Shown: piece after piece, positions 27,175 to 35,428 of the stretch
How the letters are laid out: every line of letters begins with the position of its first letter
Numbering within the stretch: position 1 is the stretch's first letter
Source of the DNA: Botryobacter ruber
Lineage (GTDB): Bacteria > Bacteroidota > Bacteroidia > Cytophagales > Hymenobacteraceae
Length of the DNA: 64,000 nt
Direction of reading: 5' to 3'
Assembly: GCF_003347595.2 (NCBI RefSeq)
Contig: NZ_QCZK02000031.1
Location: 62,001 to 126,000, forward strand
Program-made: the position numbers and the translations under genes
The notes under the pieces: model-generated
What the model was told of the DNA's origin: nothing
The model's input: the letters and a program-made list of their open reading frames with translations, nothing else
The model's database searches: none

Positions 27175-27336
27175 TTAGGCAACATCGCGCTTATGGCAAA
27201 ATCCCAGTTCTGGTTGCAGAACTGTGCGAATCATGTCGGCCTCAACATCCTCCGGTTCAGGCGCAGCAGTTTCTCAACTGATTACCAGCAACGACAGGCA
27301 GAGGTATAGCAGTGCAATAAAAAAAGTAGGTTTCAT
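27175..27336 (-). pseudogene. Small lipoprotein gene with TGA at the lipobox cysteine codon
   Basis: Minus-strand frame from ATG 27336 encodes MKPTFFIALLYLCLSLLVIS, a clean lipoprotein signal, then TGA (27276-27274), then in the same frame 32 codons (ETAAPEPEDVEADMIRTVLQ..., ending GFCHKRDVA) closed by TAA at 27177-27175. TGA stands exactly where the lipid-modified Cys (TGC or TGT) of a lipobox V-I-S-C should be, so one base change explains it. The result is a 53-residue lipoprotein broken by a nonsense mutation, or a sequencing error. Too short for usual gene finders. No SECIS-like reason to read TGA as selenocysteine is seen. Function unknown. Confidence 0.6.
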
Positions 27337-27483
27337 AGTTTTAGTTTTGTACTAATGGATCGATAGGTTCTTGTATAAAAACTGATATTGTTTCAGGTAA
27401 AAAAAGGGTTCTGCTCCTGCCTCCACTGCCTCTGCACAAGCTTTGGGTGGTAAATGTGTGCATCTTGTGTTAGCAATCCCGGG

Positions 27484-27933
27484 TTAGCGGGTTAAGTAAT
27501 AGGTATCGGTAAAGATGGCATTGGGGTCGCGGCCAATAAAGGTGTTTCGTAACACCAGTCGCTTTGCCTTTGCTTCTTCCAGCTCGAACCGGCCCGACCA
27601 CTCGCCTTTGGTTAATACAACGCTGCCCTGCAGGGTGTAGGAAGCTTTAAATTGCTCTTTTTGTTGCTGCTGTGGCCTTTCTGTAAGTACAAGGAAAGCA
27701 CTGTCGGCCCTGAATTCGAAGTAGTCGCCGGTGCTGCCGGTGTAGGTACTGACGGTGCAGTTCCGGTCGCGGCACAGCTGGTAATCAATCTTCTCGATGG
27801 TCCATTTTCCGGTAATTGCCTGCAGCACCTCGTCTGCCTGCAGCAGCGGCACAGGCGCTTCACGCTCCATACAACCGGTAGCAGCAAGCAACAGCAGCAG
27901 CACTATCCAAAACTTAAAGGCAATGTAATTCAT
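27484..27933 (-). CDS. Lipoprotein with lipocalin-like domain
   Basis: A 149-aa protein with lipoprotein signal MNYIAFKFWIVLLLLLAATGC (lipobox AATGC, Cys at 21). The mature part looks like the small lipocalin-like / DUF4923-type domains common in Bacteroidota lipoproteins: ITGKWTIEKIDY near the start, YFEFRADSAFLVL, then alternating strands to the C-terminal YYLTR. Two Cys in CRDRNC may form a disulfide. No conserved catalytic residues. The gene stands alone, 147 bases upstream of the broken small lipoprotein on the same strand. Exact family assignment is uncertain. Confidence 0.7.
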   Translation of the reverse strand: MNYIAFKFWIVLLLLLAATGCMEREAPVPLLQADEVLQAITGKWTIEKIDYQLCRDRNCTVSTYTGSTGDYFEFRADSAFLVLTERPQQQQKEQFKASYTLQGSVVLTKGEWSGRFELEEAKAKRLVLRNTFIGRDPNAIFTDTYYLTR

Positions 27934-28032
27934 AGCAGGAGCCCGTAAGAGCTACAGTAGGTTAGGTGTCGCAGTACGTATTTTAAATTTTCGCTGGTAT
28001 GCCTGCTGTTATACTTCTTTGGGTGATAAGCA

Positions 28033-28146
28033 TTAGTTGCCCATCAAAACCGAAACGAGCAGGAGCACCACCAACACAAACCATCCCATCAGGTTCAGGT
28101 TGAAAATTTCTGCAAAGGCAGCAAAAGAGTCGAATATCGTTTTCAT
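28033..28146 (-). CDS. 37-aa single-helix membrane protein (small ORF)
   Basis: The minus-strand frame from ATG 28146 to TAA 28033 encodes a 37-residue peptide with an amphipathic N-terminal part (MKTIFDSFAAFAEIFNLNL) and one transmembrane helix (GWFVLVVLLLVSVLMGN). It is the only coding feature in the 315-base gap between the beta-barrel protein gene and the lipoprotein gene, and on the same strand as both. The composition is that of a real membrane peptide rather than random sequence, but there is no homology evidence available here. Could act as a regulator or subunit of a membrane complex; unknown. Confidence 0.45.
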   Translation of the reverse strand: MKTIFDSFAAFAEIFNLNLMGWFVLVVLLLVSVLMGN

Positions 28147-28248
28147 AAGCGCAGTCTGGTTAGAGGTGGAACTACTTACCTTCTATACTATTATGACCCT
28201 TTCTGCGGCTGGATGGTTGCACGCTTCTATAAAAATTTTACGAAAAAT

Positions 28249-29907
28249 TTATTTTTTATCCAGTGTGTACTGTATCCCCATATTTACCCCGAACGAGTAA
28301 GGTTTTCCCTGCGGAGCCAGTGCCTCGTCGGGCCGGGCCAGCATGGTGCTGAAGTACCGGCGGAACTCCGGTCCAATTACCACCATCACCGATTCTGAGA
28401 CACGCTTGCCGATGCCGGCGCCCACATTGCCCGAAAACTGCACTTCGCGGAACGGCGAATCTTCGTCGCGGCTGCTGTACTTAACGGAGCCGATCTCTGC
28501 TGAAGTTGCTTTTATTTCACTGCCCAGGTTAAAGTTGGCTGCCACCCCTCCGGACGCGTACCAGTACCAGTCTTTGGCAATTTTACTTTCATACTGCAGC
28601 CCCAGCGGCACCGACAGCTGCTTGTAATCATAGTTCACATAGAACGGGTCCGTCTGCTCTACCGAAATGGAATCGGTGGTGAAGCCGTTGTTGAGCGATG
28701 GTAAAAAGATGGTGGAGGCCAGTTCGTAAGGTTCGCGCGTGCCGGGCCGGAACCAGTACTGCCGGATGACATACGTGGTTTTGGTGCGGGCCGAGTTGCG
28801 GCTGTAGCCTATGCCGGTGAGCAGTTTCCATTTTTTGCCCAGCCTGATGCCTGTTCTGGCCTCTACGGCATACGAGAAAGCAGCATCGGTATTGTCTTCG
28901 AACTCTTCGCGGGCAGCCTCCATGTTTTCAGCTGCAAAACGTGAGGTGCTGGGGCCGGGTGCTACCAGGCTGTTCCGGCTTACGGTACTCATCATCTGGT
29001 TCGGCAGGCCGATGTTCTGGTTAAAATACGCCGGTCCGTAGGCCATGCCCAGGCTCAGGCGGCTGTCACCGCCTGCAGCGGTTTGACCTGCTTTTTTATC
29101 GGACTGATTTAGGCTCGCGAACGACTTTGTAAGGGCTTCTGCCTGGCTATCGTTGTTGCTGCTTACGGTAGTAGCGGCAGCAAAAGAGTCTTTCAGTTTT
29201 TTCTGTTCTTTAGATAAGGCAACGATGCTGCCTGCATTCCGCAGCATTTGCTGTACCGCCAGTTTATCGGCGGCTGCCTTATCGCTGTCTGCTGCGATGC
29301 CAGCGGTAGCACCAGGTACAGGAGTTTCATCCTCCTGCACAGCCGCTGGTGTTGTGGCGGCGATGGTGTTGCCCTGGCCTTCATTGTTTGTCAGCAGTTT
29401 GAGCAACTCGCCTGCGTTTACCGGCACGTCGCCTGCGGCAGGTGCTTTTTTAGCCGCCAGTGCCTGGTCTGCACCAGCCACCACAGCTTCTGCTGTTCGC
29501 TGTTTGGGTTGTGGTGCGGCAGGCGCTGTATTAATGCTGGCAGCACCTGTTGTTTCGTTTGCTGCCACTCCGGTAGCTTCAGTAGGTTGATCGGCTGCTT
29601 TTTCTGCAGCTGCCAGTCCGGTTGTGGGGTTGTTTGCAGGAGCAGTGGCTGTGGTGGCTGGTGCAGCTAACTCTTTTTTGTATTCAAAAGTAAGCAAGGC
29701 ACCGGCCAGCATGAACAGCACAAAACAGGCCGCCGCCAGCCGCTTGTAGATGAACAGGCGGTCTTTATACTCCCGGTTTTCGTTTACGGTCAGTTCGTGC
29801 TCGATGCGGCTCCACAAATCAGGTGCAGGCGCGACTTCAGCATCGTGCATCCTGCTCCGGAACTCTTCTTCCAGCCTCCCGCGCTCTAGTTTATCTGCTG
29901 ATGACAT
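28249..29907 (-). CDS. Anti-sigma-like inner-membrane anchor fused to an outer-membrane beta-barrel domain
   Basis: A 552-aa protein encoded directly behind, and overlapping by 17 bases, an ECF sigma gene. Residues 1-60 are a charged cytoplasmic segment (LEEEFRSRMHDAEVAPAPDLWSRIEHEL) like the anti-sigma proteins of this phylum, followed by one transmembrane helix (AAACFVLFMLAGALLTFEY). A long Ala/Thr/Pro-rich linker (about 80-260) follows, and then a C-terminal porin-like beta-barrel domain (about 290-552, SLGMAYGPAYFN, LLTGIGYSRNSARTKT, GVNMGIQYTLDKK). The layout suggests a protein spanning from inner membrane to outer-membrane-type barrel fold, controlling the sigma factor; this role is inference. 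Two copies of the dispersed element lie inside the linker. Confidence 0.75.
   Translation of the reverse strand: MSSADKLERGRLEEEFRSRMHDAEVAPAPDLWSRIEHELTVNENREYKDRLFIYKRLAAACFVLFMLAGALLTFEYKKELAAPATTATAPANNPTTGLAAAEKAADQPTEATGVAANETTGAASINTAPAAPQPKQRTAEAVVAGADQALAAKKAPAAGDVPVNAGELLKLLTNNEGQGNTIAATTPAAVQEDETPVPGATAGIAADSDKAAADKLAVQQMLRNAGSIVALSKEQKKLKDSFAAATTVSSNNDSQAEALTKSFASLNQSDKKAGQTAAGGDSRLSLGMAYGPAYFNQNIGLPNQMMSTVSRNSLVAPGPSTSRFAAENMEAAREEFEDNTDAAFSYAVEARTGIRLGKKWKLLTGIGYSRNSARTKTTYVIRQYWFRPGTREPYELASTIFLPSLNNGFTTDSISVEQTDPFYVNYDYKQLSVPLGLQYESKIAKDWYWYASGGVAANFNLGSEIKATSAEIGSVKYSSRDEDSPFREVQFSGNVGAGIGKRVSESVMVVIGPEFRRYFSTMLARPDEALAPQGKPYSFGVNMGIQYTLDKK
29469..29495 (-). repeat. Dispersed element copy 8, inside a coding sequence
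   Basis: Plus strand CTGCACCAGCCACCACAGCT then TCTGCTG. One core mismatch. It is translated as part of EAVVAGADQ in the Ala-rich linker of the beta-barrel protein. Confidence 0.65.
29635..29671 (+). repeat. Dispersed element copy 9, inside a coding sequence, opposite orientation
   Basis: Plus strand GGAGCAGTGGCTGTGGTGGC then TGGTGCAGC; perfect core. In the minus-strand gene it encodes APATTATAPA. Confidence 0.75.
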
Positions 29908-30469
29908 GCTCTTTAAATTTATGTTCCTGCCGTGCCAGCATCTCCTGCAGGATAACCCTGGCGCGTGAATATTGTGATTTTGAAGTGCCTTCCGAGATGC
30001 CCAGCATTTCGCCGATCTCTTTGTGGTTGTAGCCCTCTATGGCATAGAGGTTGAACACCATCCGGTACCGTGGTGCAAGACTCTGAATCAGGCCAAGCAA
30101 CTCGTCCAGGCTGTAACCTGTCAGGCTGAAACTGTCGGTGCTGACGCTGGCGGCTTCCTCCGTTTCGTGCGACACCGTGAGCAGCGACTTCTGGCGCAAA
30201 TGTTTCAGGGCGGTGTTGATCATGATGCGCCTGATCCAGAACTCAACCGGGCAATCCTTTTTGAAATTCTGAATGTTGGCAAATACTTTCACAAACCCTT
30301 CCTGCATCATGTCTTCCGCCTCGAAATTAGTTGGTGCGTACCGCAGGCACAGCGCCATCATCTTTTTAGCATAGAGGTCATAGAGCTTCTGCTGCATTTC
30401 CCGCTTGCCGGCAATGCACCCCTCTATGAGTTTTTCCTCGTCTGACTTTGGCTTAGTAAACAGTTTCAA
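29891..30469 (-). CDS. ECF-type RNA polymerase sigma factor
   Basis: A 192-aa sigma-70 family protein with region 2 (KREMQQKLYDLYAKKMMALCLRYAPTNFEAEDMMQEGFVKVFANIQNF), including the core-binding and -10 recognition helices, and region 4 (RMVFNLYAIEGYNHKEIGEMLGISEGTSKSQYSRARVIL), a helix-turn-helix for the -35 element. The start is a TTG at 30469, with AAGG about eight bases upstream; no in-frame ATG exists before residue 25. The 17-base overlap with the membrane/beta-barrel gene implies coupling, so that protein is the likely anti-sigma partner. Targets are unknown. Confidence 0.88.
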   Translation of the reverse strand: MKLFTKPKSDEEKLIEGCIAGKREMQQKLYDLYAKKMMALCLRYAPTNFEAEDMMQEGFVKVFANIQNFKKDCPVEFWIRRIMINTALKHLRQKSLLTVSHETEEAASVSTDSFSLTGYSLDELLGLIQSLAPRYRMVFNLYAIEGYNHKEIGEMLGISEGTSKSQYSRARVILQEMLARQEHKFKEHVISR

Positions 30470-30943
30470 TAGCTGCCTTCTTAAAGACTTACATACCTAT
30501 GATACCTGAACCCGCAAAAGGGTTGCAAGCAGCAAAATATTTTTTCAAAATTCTCCGGCAAGGCGCTGCCGGCACAAATGCGAACCTGCAAAAGTAGTTA
30601 AAGTAAATCTCATCTCCTTTAGGTACCACAATAATTTTAGTGTGCTGCTGCCACAGCAGGGTGAGTGGCGGGCTTCATTGCCGATGTGCAGGAACTGGTG
30701 TGAGCTGTGATTTTTTTATTTATACCAAATCGCATAAAGTACCTTCCATTACATGACCTCCAGTAGTTAGCTTGACTGCAGTTTGGGGTAGGGGCCCTAT
30801 TTAAAGCCCAACAAGGTCCCCTTCGGGGATGACAAAGAGGGAATTGTTTTGTGGAACTGAGTAAATACTAGCTGGTATTAAATGCCTGGTGGGATGGAGG
30901 TGAAGGCGAGAAGGGCGTGAATTTACCTGACAGTGCGTGGTTT
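30470..30943. other. Non-coding stretch upstream of the sigma factor gene
   Basis: No credible gene on either strand. A partial element-like stretch (GTGCTGCTGCCACAGCAGG) is at 30640-30658. No clear TAnnTTTG promoter for the sigma gene was found. Confidence 0.5.
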
Positions 30944-30987
30944 TCAGGAGCAGTGGCTGTGGTGGCTGCAGCAGCAGCAGAATTTTT
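30944..30987 (+). repeat. Dispersed GGCTGTGGTGGC element, copy 10
   Basis: Reads GGAGCAGTGGCTGTGGTGGC then TGCAGCAGCAGCAG; perfect core with a (CAG)n extension. It is 22 bases before the hairpin at 31010. Confidence 0.85.
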
Positions 30988-31009
30988 GGCTGGCAAATTA
31001 ACCTTTTCC

Positions 31010-31052
31010 GCACCTGCCTTTGTATAATGGGCAAAGGCAGGTGCTTTTTTTC
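31010..31052 (+). terminator. Strong terminator-like hairpin with no plus-strand gene upstream
   Basis: A perfect 13-bp stem GCACCTGCCTTTG / CAAAGGCAGGTGC (31010-31022 and 31032-31044) followed by TTTTTTT on the plus strand. The adjacent gene at 31106 is on the minus strand and no plus-strand gene lies upstream, so it faces the wrong way for a normal terminator; it would stop antisense transcription into that gene. Confidence 0.75.
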
Positions 31053-31105
31053 TGAGAGGCTGGTTTTGTGGTGAATTCGCAGCAGCCTGACCAGTCGGAC
31101 AGCGT

Positions 31106-34100
31106 TTAATCGGTAACGACAAACTTATGCTCCGGCAGGTATTTGCTTCCGTCCAGGCTGATGAAGTACATGCCGGCCGGCAAATCTTTTGTCTGTATCG
31201 AGAAGGAGCCGCTGAATTTATGGGTTTGAATAACCCGTCCGGTGATGTCGGTCACAAAAGCTTCCACAGCTTCTTTCTCGTTTGTTCTGATCGTGATACG
31301 CGCGCCTCGCCTCACGATAGTCGGATATATTTCCAGCTTGCCGGTATTCTGAACAACGCCGTCGTTAGTGCCCGTCAGGCTTTGGGTAGCAGCAGCCACC
31401 GGTTCGGTGTTCACGTTAAACACATCGGTCAGGCAGTTGTAAGCATCAGACACAGAGTAAACAGTAGAGGCAGACGGGCTAACAGTGATGCTGCGTGTGG
31501 TTTCGCCGGTAGACCACCGGTAGGTGCCGACCCAGGAGGCGGTCAGCTGCACCTGGCTGCCGGGAGTTGTGTCGATGGTAGTCGTTTTATTCACATCCTG
31601 CATGATGGTGAACTGGTCGAAGATGGTGCCGTCCTTGCGCAGCATCTTGCAGTCTAAGCGGTTGTCTTCCACCTCCAGGTAGAGCATGCCACCATCGTCT
31701 ACGGCAAAGGGCATGGCCTTGTGCGGAAAACCGGCTTCTACCTCACCCGAATTACCCGAAGAACCTTCCACCACATACACCGTTCCGTGGTTCCGGCTTC
31801 CGGAGGCCGTCACGTAGACGCAGGAGTTGGCGCTGCCATTGTATTTCCCGCTGGAGCTGCTTTTGGTGTGGGTGGCCAGGTCGAAAGAAGCTTCGTTGTC
31901 GTAATACTGGTCCATCAGGTAAGAGCGCTCGTAGTTGTGGCTGTGGGCAGTAAGCACCAGGTCTACCCCGTACCGCTCCAGGATGCGCACTACTTTCTGG
32001 CGTATCTGCACCAGGTCCGCTTCTGTGTCTGAGTTGTGGGTGCCCATGGAGTAGGGCGGGTGGTGCCAGTAGGCGATCACCCATTGTTTCGTATTGGCTG
32101 CCAGGTCTTGCTTCAGCCACTGTACCTGCACGCCCGTTGTGTCGTAAAGCAGCGTATTGTCCAGGGCTTCCACACCGTAAGAGTCGAGGCTGATGAAGTG
32201 GATGTTGCCCCAGTCGAAGGAGTAGAAGGCTTTGGAACCGGAGGGTACGCCGCCGCACTCGCCTGCCGTGGGCATCGAGAAGCTTTTGTAGTAGCCGCCG
32301 GCATTCCGTTCGGTCAGCGCAATATTATGGTAATCATGGTTGCCGGGAGCCGGGAACAGCACATGGTTCTTGAGGAGGTTATTGCCAAAGGGCGTAAAGA
32401 ACTCCTTCTGGTAGTCGGCATCGGTACCATCGGCATAGGCGTTGTCGCCCAGCAGCAGCATCAGTTCTGCCGGACTACCACCAGTATGTTTCAGGTAAGA
32501 GCTCAGGGAGCCGGTGCGGTTGCCGTTGTCGTCTGCTCCGCAATCGCCAAAGGCGGCAATCCTGATTTTCCTGGTGGTGTTGGCGGAAGGAGCGGTGTTG
32601 AAGAAGTTGCTCTGGTCGGCCTGCAGTATCTGGGAAGAGCTGCCGAAGCGGTAGTAGTATCTGGTGCCGGGGCTCAAACCGCTAATCCTGACCTCGTGTT
32701 CGGTTGTAACCGTAGGGTTGGTGGCGGAAAAGGAGTAGGTGCCGAAGGTGGTGCCGACTTCTATCCTGGAATCGGTGGGTTCGGAGGTTCGCCAGCGCAA
32801 GGTCATGGCGGTCTGGTTGCCCATTTGAAGGTAAGGGCCGCGGGTCAGGCGTATCGAGCTGATAGTGAAGGAGACGGTTAGTGGGATGCCGGCTGTACCG
32901 CTACCATTGCTTCCGGAGTATGGGGTAGCTTTGAGCGTATAGGTTCCTGGCGCCGGCGGGTTCCAGTTGCCATAGTAGTAGTTGCCGCTGCCATTGTCGC
33001 CGTGCAGGGCGTAGGGGGAGGCGTTGTCGGTGTAGGTTTTGCTTTGGGCGCCACTCAGTTCAAAGATCACACTGCCCACCGACGCCGGGGAGGTATTGGC
33101 GCGGATGTTTACCTTGGAGGCGGTCAGGCTGATGACAGCCCCGTTTGTGATCGTTTGCATGTCCTGCTCCGTTCCTGAATCCACGAACACAAAACTTGTT
33201 ACCTGCTGCGCACCTGAAACAGAAACGAAATTAGCTGTAACGGACTTGTTGCTGTTCATCGTGAGGGCCAGCGGATTGCTCGCGCCCGAAGCATCGCCGC
33301 TCCAGCCGTCGAAGGAAAAGCCTGTGGCAGGCGTGGCTGTCAGGGTAACGGTGCTGCCGCCGGCGTAGGTGGTCTGGTCCGGGCTTTTCGAAAGGGTGCC
33401 GCTGCCGGAAGTGCTTACGGCCAGGCTGTATGCTTCGGCAGGGGGAGGAGTGACATCATCATCTGTCACAAAAGAAAAAGAGACGGTGAGCGGGGTACCC
33501 GGCGTGCCGGTTCCGTCGCTGCCGGAGTACGGGGTGGCCCTGAGGGTGTAGGTGCCGGTTGCGGGCGGGTTCCAGTTGCCGTAGTAGTAGTTGCCATCGC
33601 CATTATCGCCGTGCAGCGCAAAGGGGGCTGCATTGTCGGTGTGGACCTTGCTTTGGGGACCTTGCAGTTCGAGTTTCGTGCTCCCTATCGAGGATGTGGA
33701 AGAGACAGTGCGGATATTGAGTTTGGTAGAAGGCAGCGAAGCCAGGCTGATAACAGCACCGTCGGTGATGGGCCGGATGTCCTGCTCCGAGTCGGAGTCT
33801 ACGAGTACAAAGCCTGTTAGCTGTTGCTCACCAGAAACAGCAGTAAAGGTGGCTGTAATGGCTTTGTTACCCGTCATGGTCACCGCCAGCGGATTGGTTG
33901 TGCCTGTGGCATCGCCGCTCCAGCCGTCGAAGGAAAAGCCTGTGGCTGGCGTGGCCGTCAGGGTAACGGTGCTGCCGCTGGCGTAGGTGGTTTGATCCGG
34001 GCTTTTTGTAACAGTACCACCCCCCGTAGTACTCACCGATAGGGTGTATACAGAGGGACTAACAGCGGTAAAAGTAGCTGTGATGGATTTGTTGCTGTTC

Positions 34101-35428
34101 ATGGTCACCGACAGTGGATTAGTAGTGCCGGATGCGTCTCCGCTCCAGCCTGCAAAGGCATAGCCTGATGCTGGCGTAGCTGTTAAGGAGACGGTACTGC
34201 CGCTGTCATAGGTCGTTTGGTCGGGGCTTCTGGTAACGGTGCCGCTGCCCGAGGTGCTTAGCGCCAGGCTGTATTGCTCGGCAGGAGGCGGGGCGCTGGC
34301 ATCTTCTACAACTGTAAAAGTGATGGAGAGGGAGGTGCCGGGGGTGCCGCTTCCGGAGTAGGGAGTGGCTTTGAGGGTATAGGTTCCTGTTTCCGGCGGG
34401 TTCCAGTTGCCGTAGTAGAAGTTGCCGTCGCCGTTGTCGCCGTGCAGGGCAAAAGGTGCGGCATTGTCGGTGTAGTTTTTACGCTGGGTGCCGCTCAGTT
34501 CAAAGACCATATTGTCTACCGAGGCCTGCGTGGTAGTGGTGCGGATATTGAGTTTAGAAGAAGGCAGCGAGGCCAGGCTGATGACAGCACCGTCGGCAAT
34601 GGGTTGGATATCCTGCTCCGAATCGGCATCTACGAGTACAAAGCCTGTTACCTTTCGCTCAACAGGAACAAAGCCGGCAGTGATGACCTTGTTGCCGCTC
34701 ATGGTTACCGTCAGCGGGTTGGCCGTGCCCGAAGCGGCGCCGCTCCAGCCGGTAAAAACAAAGTCAGGATCGGGTCTGGCCGTTAACGTAACGGTACTGC
34801 CGCTGGCGTAGGTGGTCTGGCTGGGGCTCCGGGTAACGGTGCCGCTGCCGGAAGTGTTCACCACCAGGCTGTACTGGCCGGTAAGCTCCAGGTCAAACGA
34901 AAGGTCAGCATCCTTTCCATCCGCCTGGTGTACTTCCACTGCAATAACGTTGGTGCCGCTCCTGAAAGCCGCAGCTTGCAGGGGGAAACTGATTGTTTCT
35001 TCGCTGCTTGATGCGGCTTCTGTTGTATAGGTGATGGTGCCGGAGGGCATATTGTTGCGTAATACCTCCACGCCGTTCACATAGAGCACGATGCCATCGT
35101 CTCTTCTAACCCTGGCAGTATAGCCGGCATACATGGTAGCATCCGGGATGCTAAAACTTTTCCGGAAGTAGGTGGTAATGTATTTCTTGTTGAAGTTAGG
35201 CCCATAATCTATGGTGGTGGAGAGCCCGCTGTCGCCGTAGCCAAAAGCCCCGTTGCCGCTTTCCCAGCTACCGTCGCTAAAAGAGGCGGAACGCCAGGCG
35301 GTGCCCTGGTTGCTTCCGTCGTCCAGGTATTTCCAGGAAGAGCCGAAAGGTACCATACTGGTTTGGGCAGCTGATTTAAGGGAAAGGAGTGCCACGAAAG
35401 AACAAAGAAGTAGGGATAGTCTTAACAT
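31106..35428 (-). CDS. T9SS-secreted purple-acid-phosphatase-like protein with InlB-type repeats
   Basis: About 1440 aa from ATG 35428 (a TTG two codons earlier is possible), with a signal peptide MLRLSLLLCSFVALLSLKSAA. Modules in order: N-terminal beta-sandwich (23-185, LDDGSNQGTAWRSASFSDGSW); InlB-B-type repeat (186-256); F module (257-376); two InlB-B repeats (386-533); F module (535-659); InlB-B repeat (668-738); F module (739-856); fibronectin-like phosphatase N-domain (859-946); metallophosphatase (949-1262) with GDCGADD, LLGDNAY, GNHDY, AYWHHPPY and AHSHNYERS; then a T9SS type-A sorting tail ending EHKFVVTD. Its phosphatase module closely resembles that of the gene at 18790, on the opposite strand. 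The usual GHSHNYE has Ala for Gly. Confidence 0.88.
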   Translation of the reverse strand: MLRLSLLLCSFVALLSLKSAAQTSMVPFGSSWKYLDDGSNQGTAWRSASFSDGSWESGNGAFGYGDSGLSTTIDYGPNFNKKYITTYFRKSFSIPDATMYAGYTARVRRDDGIVLYVNGVEVLRNNMPSGTITYTTEAASSSEETISFPLQAAAFRSGTNVIAVEVHQADGKDADLSFDLELTGQYSLVVNTSGSGTVTRSPSQTTYASGSTVTLTARPDPDFVFTGWSGAASGTANPLTVTMSGNKVITAGFVPVERKVTGFVLVDADSEQDIQPIADGAVISLASLPSSKLNIRTTTTQASVDNMVFELSGTQRKNYTDNAAPFALHGDNGDGNFYYGNWNPPETGTYTLKATPYSGSGTPGTSLSITFTVVEDASAPPPAEQYSLALSTSGSGTVTRSPDQTTYDSGSTVSLTATPASGYAFAGWSGDASGTTNPLSVTMNSNKSITATFTAVSPSVYTLSVSTTGGGTVTKSPDQTTYASGSTVTLTATPATGFSFDGWSGDATGTTNPLAVTMTGNKAITATFTAVSGEQQLTGFVLVDSDSEQDIRPITDGAVISLASLPSTKLNIRTVSSTSSIGSTKLELQGPQSKVHTDNAAPFALHGDNGDGNYYYGNWNPPATGTYTLRATPYSGSDGTGTPGTPLTVSFSFVTDDDVTPPPAEAYSLAVSTSGSGTLSKSPDQTTYAGGSTVTLTATPATGFSFDGWSGDASGASNPLALTMNSNKSVTANFVSVSGAQQVTSFVFVDSGTEQDMQTITNGAVISLTASKVNIRANTSPASVGSVIFELSGAQSKTYTDNASPYALHGDNGSGNYYYGNWNPPAPGTYTLKATPYSGSNGSGTAGIPLTVSFTISSIRLTRGPYLQMGNQTAMTLRWRTSEPTDSRIEVGTTFGTYSFSATNPTVTTEHEVRISGLSPGTRYYYRFGSSSQILQADQSNFFNTAPSANTTRKIRIAAFGDCGADDNGNRTGSLSSYLKHTGGSPAELMLLLGDNAYADGTDADYQKEFFTPFGNNLLKNHVLFPAPGNHDYHNIALTERNAGGYYKSFSMPTAGECGGVPSGSKAFYSFDWGNIHFISLDSYGVEALDNTLLYDTTGVQVQWLKQDLAANTKQWVIAYWHHPPYSMGTHNSDTEADLVQIRQKVVRILERYGVDLVLTAHSHNYERSYLMDQYYDNEASFDLATHTKSSSSGKYNGSANSCVYVTASGSRNHGTVYVVEGSSGNSGEVEAGFPHKAMPFAVDDGGMLYLEVEDNRLDCKMLRKDGTIFDQFTIMQDVNKTTTIDTTPGSQVQLTASWVGTYRWSTGETTRSITVSPSASTVYSVSDAYNCLTDVFNVNTEPVAAATQSLTGTNDGVVQNTGKLEIYPTIVRRGARITIRTNEKEAVEAFVTDITGRVIQTHKFSGSFSIQTKDLPAGMYFISLDGSKYLPEHKFVVTD

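Noticed and set aside
27274..27276. In-frame TGA as selenocysteine
   Set aside because: The position is a lipobox Cys needing lipid attachment; no SECIS hairpin or selenoprotein genes are visible.
32036..32881. 281-aa frame antisense to the phosphatase gene, with a similar one at 22936-23676
   Set aside because: They resemble each other only because the two phosphatase genes do; both lie wholly inside those genes.
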